This document shows positions 61,288 to 64,000 of a stretch of DNA of 64,000 nt, one piece after another (position 1 is the stretch's first letter; every line of letters begins with the position of its first letter). The position numbers and the translations under genes are program-made. Source of the stretch: Agrobacterium tumefaciens. Lineage in GTDB: Bacteria; Pseudomonadota; Alphaproteobacteria; Rhizobiales; Rhizobiaceae. A model generated the notes under the pieces. The model saw only the letters and a program-made list of their open reading frames with translations. It did not search any database and was not told where the DNA came from. The stretch lies in the NCBI RefSeq assembly GCF_000834635.1, contig NZ_JXQV01000009.1, positions 186,001 through 250,000 on the forward strand, in the 5' to 3' direction.

Positions 61288-62229
61288 ATGCTGGGAAGAA
61301 CGGCCAACGGACTCTACTGGATGTTCCGCTACATTGAGCGCGCCGAAAACATTGCGCGGCTGGTTGATGCCGGTATGCGCGTCTCCCTCACCCGCAGCGG
61401 CAATGCTGACGAGGACTGGGACGGCGTGCTACAAAGCGCCGGTGCACGGGAAGAGTTTCTCCAGCAGCATGATAAGGTTACATCGGCAGATGCCATCGAT
61501 TACATGCTGCGCGACAAATCTAACCTGTCCAGCGTCATGTCCTGCATCGAATTTGGCAGAAACAATGCCCGCATGGTGCGCACAGCGCTGACGCGAGAAA
61601 CCTGGGAAGCAACGAACGAGTTCTGGATCGAACTCAAGAGCCTCCTCGCCCGCAAGGTCAAGGCGGCGGAACTGCCGCAGGTCATTGATGTCATCAAGCA
61701 TCGCGCTGGTCTTGTACGGGGTGCGTTTCACGGATCCATGCTGCGCAATGATCAGTATAACTTCTCGAGAATTGGCACGTTCATCGAACGAGCAGACAAT
61801 ACTGCCCGTATTCTTGACGTGAAATACTACGTGCTGTTGCCTGCGGCAGCCCAGGTTGGTTCGTCACTGGATAACGCGCAGTGGGAATCGATCCTGCGTT
61901 CGGTTTCTGCGCATCGTTCCTATGGGTGGGTTTATGATGCCGAGTATAAACCATCCAACATTGCCGACTTTTTGATCCTGAACGGACGAATGCCACGGTC
62001 TCTCGCCTATTGTTACGAGAAGATCGTCAGCAACCTTGGCCATCTTGGCGAAGAATACGGCGAAAAGCACGCAGCCCATGACACGGCTGCAACCATTCTG
62101 GCAACGCTACAGAAAACAACAATAAGCCGGGTGATGGACCAGGGATTGCACGAGTTTCTCGAGCTTTTCGTCAACAAGAACGCCCAGTTGGGCCAGGAAA
62201 TCACGGACGGCTACCGCTTCTACCAGTAA
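61288..62229 (+). CDS. Alpha-E domain protein (DUF403)
   Basis: The 313-residue all-helical protein begins LGRTANGLYWMFRYIERAEN (about 2-21), the signature of the alpha-E family, and repeats a related motif internally (FSRIGTFIERADNTARILDV, about 156-175). It has no recognised catalytic motif. It nearly always occurs beside the permuted ATP-grasp gene and may act as its partner or as the acceptor scaffold. It starts three bases after the ATP-grasp stop, so translation is coupled. Confidence 0.9.
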   Translation: MLGRTANGLYWMFRYIERAENIARLVDAGMRVSLTRSGNADEDWDGVLQSAGAREEFLQQHDKVTSADAIDYMLRDKSNLSSVMSCIEFGRNNARMVRTALTRETWEATNEFWIELKSLLARKVKAAELPQVIDVIKHRAGLVRGAFHGSMLRNDQYNFSRIGTFIERADNTARILDVKYYVLLPAAAQVGSSLDNAQWESILRSVSAHRSYGWVYDAEYKPSNIADFLILNGRMPRSLAYCYEKIVSNLGHLGEEYGEKHAAHDTAATILATLQKTTISRVMDQGLHEFLELFVNKNAQLGQEITDGYRFYQ

Positions 62230-62253
62230 GCGGACGTGACGCGGGGATAAGAC

Positions 62254-63069
62254 ATGCGCTTGAAGATCAACCATACGACCGAGTATCTCTATGATGAGCC
62301 GGTACCTTATTCTTTGCAGCGACTGCGACTGACGCCCGCAACGGGGCCAACGCAGACAGTGATCGACTGGAAAGTCACCGTCGATGGCGCCACACTGGAA
62401 GTTCGTTACGACGACCACTTTGGCAATCGGGTCGAACTGGTCGAGACCGAAGGTCCGCGCAAGGCCGTCAAGGTTATCGCCTGCGGCGAGGTTGACACGC
62501 TTGATAAGGCGGGCGTCTTCGGTGACCATATTGGCAACGCGCCGCTCTGGCTTTTCATGCGCGAAACGCCGCTGACAAAGCCTGGCAAGCTGATCAGAGA
62601 ACTCGTGCGGCAATCAACGGGCGATACGCCCCTGGAAAGACTTCACGAGTTGATGGCGCTCGTGCATCTCGAAGTGGCCTACGAGACGGGATCGACAGGC
62701 ACCGAGACAACTGCGGAGCAGGCTCTGGAAGCCGGCAAAGGTGTCTGCCAGGACCATAGCCACATCTTCATTTCAGCTTCGCGGCACATGGGCCTGCCAG
62801 CCCGCTACGTCTCCGGTTATCTGATGATGGAAGACGTGGCAGAGCAGATCGCGACCCACGCCTGGGCGGAAGCCCATGTTCCCGGCCTCGGCTGGGTCGG
62901 TTTCGATGCAGCGAACAAAGTCTGCCCGGATGAACACTACGTGCGTATCGCCAGCGGCCTCTCCTACCGCGATTGCGCACCGGTCTCTGGCATGCGCGTG
63001 GGGTTTTCCGATGAAAGCCTAACGGTATCGGTAAAGGTAGAGCACGCGCAGAGCCAGTCCCAAAGCTGA
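62254..63069 (+). CDS. Transglutaminase-like cysteine protease family protein
   Basis: The 271-residue protein has a bacterial transglutaminase N-terminal domain (about 1-85, starting RLKINHTTEYLYDEPVPYS) and a transglutaminase core with catalytic Cys in GKGVCQDHSHIFI (about 164-176), His in THAWAEAHVPGLGWVGFDA (about 205-223) and the Asp four residues before its end. There is no signal peptide, so it acts in the cytoplasm. In this conserved trio it is thought to cleave or transfer the amide made by the ATP-grasp protein; this is not demonstrated. An Anbu-type protease gene that often follows such clusters elsewhere is absent here. Confidence 0.92.
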   Translation: MRLKINHTTEYLYDEPVPYSLQRLRLTPATGPTQTVIDWKVTVDGATLEVRYDDHFGNRVELVETEGPRKAVKVIACGEVDTLDKAGVFGDHIGNAPLWLFMRETPLTKPGKLIRELVRQSTGDTPLERLHELMALVHLEVAYETGSTGTETTAEQALEAGKGVCQDHSHIFISASRHMGLPARYVSGYLMMEDVAEQIATHAWAEAHVPGLGWVGFDAANKVCPDEHYVRIASGLSYRDCAPVSGMRVGFSDESLTVSVKVEHAQSQSQS

Positions 63070-63891
63070 GATCGCTCTTAGAGGCCACCGTCCTCGACAA
63101 CAGTCCCCTACCCCGTGTCCAACTGGTCTTTGCTCTGCTTGGGGATGCCTTATCTATAGCGCTACAAAAGTATCTCCAGGCTAGACATCTCAAATTCGCG
63201 TTAGTCCAAGAAATGCATTCAATTCGCGCGAAAGAATATTAGAACGAACTGCTTTATTTATAAGAAATGACGATTTTAGATAAATTTTTTACTGCTAAAA
63301 ACATCCGTGAAATTGACAAGGCCAAAAATAGTCGTGATATAGAGAATCATGTCAATTTTCTATTTCAGAAACAACTAATGTCAGCCAACATTATTTCGAA
63401 ATTCGAGTTCGGATTTCGATTTAATCCAATCTGGCGCAGCACCTTCCGCGCTTCAGATGATTTGGCCTGTTGAAAATCGAATATAACTTCGATCAAACAT
63501 GAGTCAGACTAGCGCATTAACTGAAATTTTACATCTGCTGGTAGATAGTCACACCGTTCATATGAGGTGTTCTTGCTTGTACGGCCTTTAGTGCGAGTTG
63601 AGCGCCGAAAGCTTTTAAAAAAGAAGCTCTAGTGGATGATGGCGGAGGGACCAGAACTCAATGTTCTGAACGCATGATGCCCCCCAATGCGCCGGCTCAC
63701 ACGAGCCATGTTCTGCTTAACATGCTATTGTCCAAATGGACGCTCAACCGATCGATGATATCGACGAGATTGAGACGCTCTATCAATTTGCGCGCAGCTT
63801 ATCCGGTATCGGATGAGGCCTCATGGGCATGCTGCGTCGGATTGGTGCGGCGAGTGGCGCTTTGGTCAGTAATCAACGGGGGCACGCGTCC
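63070..63891. other. AT-rich, gene-poor stretch at the right end
   Basis: About 820 bp, much of it (63230-63610) clearly richer in A+T than the rest of the window. It holds one weak small frame (63267-63473, listed separately) and a 26-codon frame at 63736-63816 without a ribosome site. No hairpin terminator follows the transglutaminase gene. The composition suggests either a long regulatory region for the gene starting at 63892 or imported or decayed DNA. Confidence 0.4.
63267..63473 (+). CDS. Possible small hypothetical protein
   Basis: A 68-codon frame from ATG 63267 encodes a charged N-terminal half (Lys/Asp/Glu-rich, likely helical, residues 1-36) and a Phe-rich second half. There is a weak purine stretch (TAAGAA) just before the ATG but no good ribosome site. 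I recognise no family. AT-rich codon use unlike the neighbours may mean foreign origin or chance. Confidence 0.25.
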   Translation: MTILDKFFTAKNIREIDKAKNSRDIENHVNFLFQKQLMSANIISKFEFGFRFNPIWRSTFRASDDLAC

Positions 63892-64000
63892 ATGACTTCT
63901 ATTATTTCTTCGCTTTCCATCAAACAGATTTCGTCACTATCGACCAGCAGTATAGCGCTCCTGAAGTCCACTGACGTGGACGCACTGTCGAGCAGCCAAA
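63892..64000 (+). CDS. N-terminus of a Ser/Leu-rich repeat-like protein (cut by window end)
   Basis: The first 36 codons are open to the window edge. After MTSIIS the sequence has a short periodic pattern (I/V-x-x-L followed by Ser/Thr, e.g. IKQISSLST, then DVDALSSSQ), reminiscent of large surface or secreted proteins made of about 10-11-residue ALTTxQ-type repeats. No signal peptide is visible. GGGGG lies about 10 nt before the ATG at 63892. It is too short to assign; a flagellar or adhesin-type product is only a guess. Confidence 0.5.
   Translation, partial: MTSIISSLSIKQISSLSTSSIALLKSTDVDALSSSQ

Noticed and set aside
63632-63895. 87-codon frame near the right end
   Set aside because: It has no ribosome site, shows no family likeness, and overlaps the better-supported start at 63892.
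1-64000. Mobile elements, CRISPR arrays, toxin-antitoxin or phage defence genes
   Set aside because: I looked for transposases, integrases, spaced direct repeats and paired small genes and found none. The short repeats seen are terminators, operators or one REP-like palindrome.

Overview
The window looks like chromosomal DNA of a Rhizobiales bacterium close to Agrobacterium/Rhizobium. The support is gene content and sequence likeness: a ChoX with all the ligand residues known from Sinorhizobium, a NolR-like ArsR regulator, BacA, a bdhA-xdhAB operon, PuuD-type urate oxidation, an Agt-like glycolipid glycosyltransferase, and regulatory sites of rhizobial type (an iron-responsive operator, a FixK/FNR box and PHO boxes). 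Coding density is high. I see no rRNA, tRNA, CRISPR array, insertion sequence or phage gene. Family names rest on motif recognition by eye, not on database searches.

Layout. 0-8.5 kb: the end of an extensin-like gene, an iron-regulated TonB receptor diverging from a UPF0114 membrane protein, a LuxR solo, a DUF2333 gene with a coiled-coil partner, pseudoazurin behind an FNR-type box, and thymidine kinase. 8.7-14 kb: the choXWV choline importer, a NolR-like regulator and a DUF3095 cyclase-like protein. 14-22 kb: an orphan amino-acid binding protein, adenine deaminase, an HD-GYP protein, alpha-glucosidase, KDG kinase and the Agt-like lipid glycosyltransferase behind three PHO repeats. 22-32 kb, mostly on the minus strand: DUF2026, Der, a YfgM-like protein, NnrU, a deacetylase on the plus strand, BacA, methionine aminopeptidase, a flavin monooxygenase and glycerol kinase.

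32-51 kb holds purine catabolism. On the plus strand bdhA-xdhA-xdhB-xdhC, a LysR regulator and puuD-guaD convert guanine and hypoxanthine/xanthine to urate and then 5-hydroxyisourate. On the minus strand puuE-uraD-allA-uraH act downstream of that. A chemoreceptor, lldD and a D,D-carboxypeptidase sit between the two halves. With the adenine deaminase at 15 kb, the set covers purine bases to allantoate, and ureidoglycolate to glyoxylate; no allantoicase is visible. A 2H-type DUF1045 protein and a calcineurin-type phosphoesterase bracket the minus-strand operon.

51-64 kb: a split MnmC (oxidase and methyltransferase genes head to head), an RhlE helicase, a PAS-PAS-receiver-receiver protein without a kinase, DoxX, an MFS transporter, a class II amidotransferase and an L,D-transpeptidase. 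Divergent from these is the uncharacterised ATP-grasp / alpha-E / transglutaminase trio. The window ends in an AT-rich stretch and the first codons of a repeat-like protein. The best candidates for undescribed biology are the ATP-grasp trio with its neighbours, the phosphoesterases in the allantoin operon, the PAS/pseudoreceiver protein, the DUF3095 protein and the DUF2333 pair.
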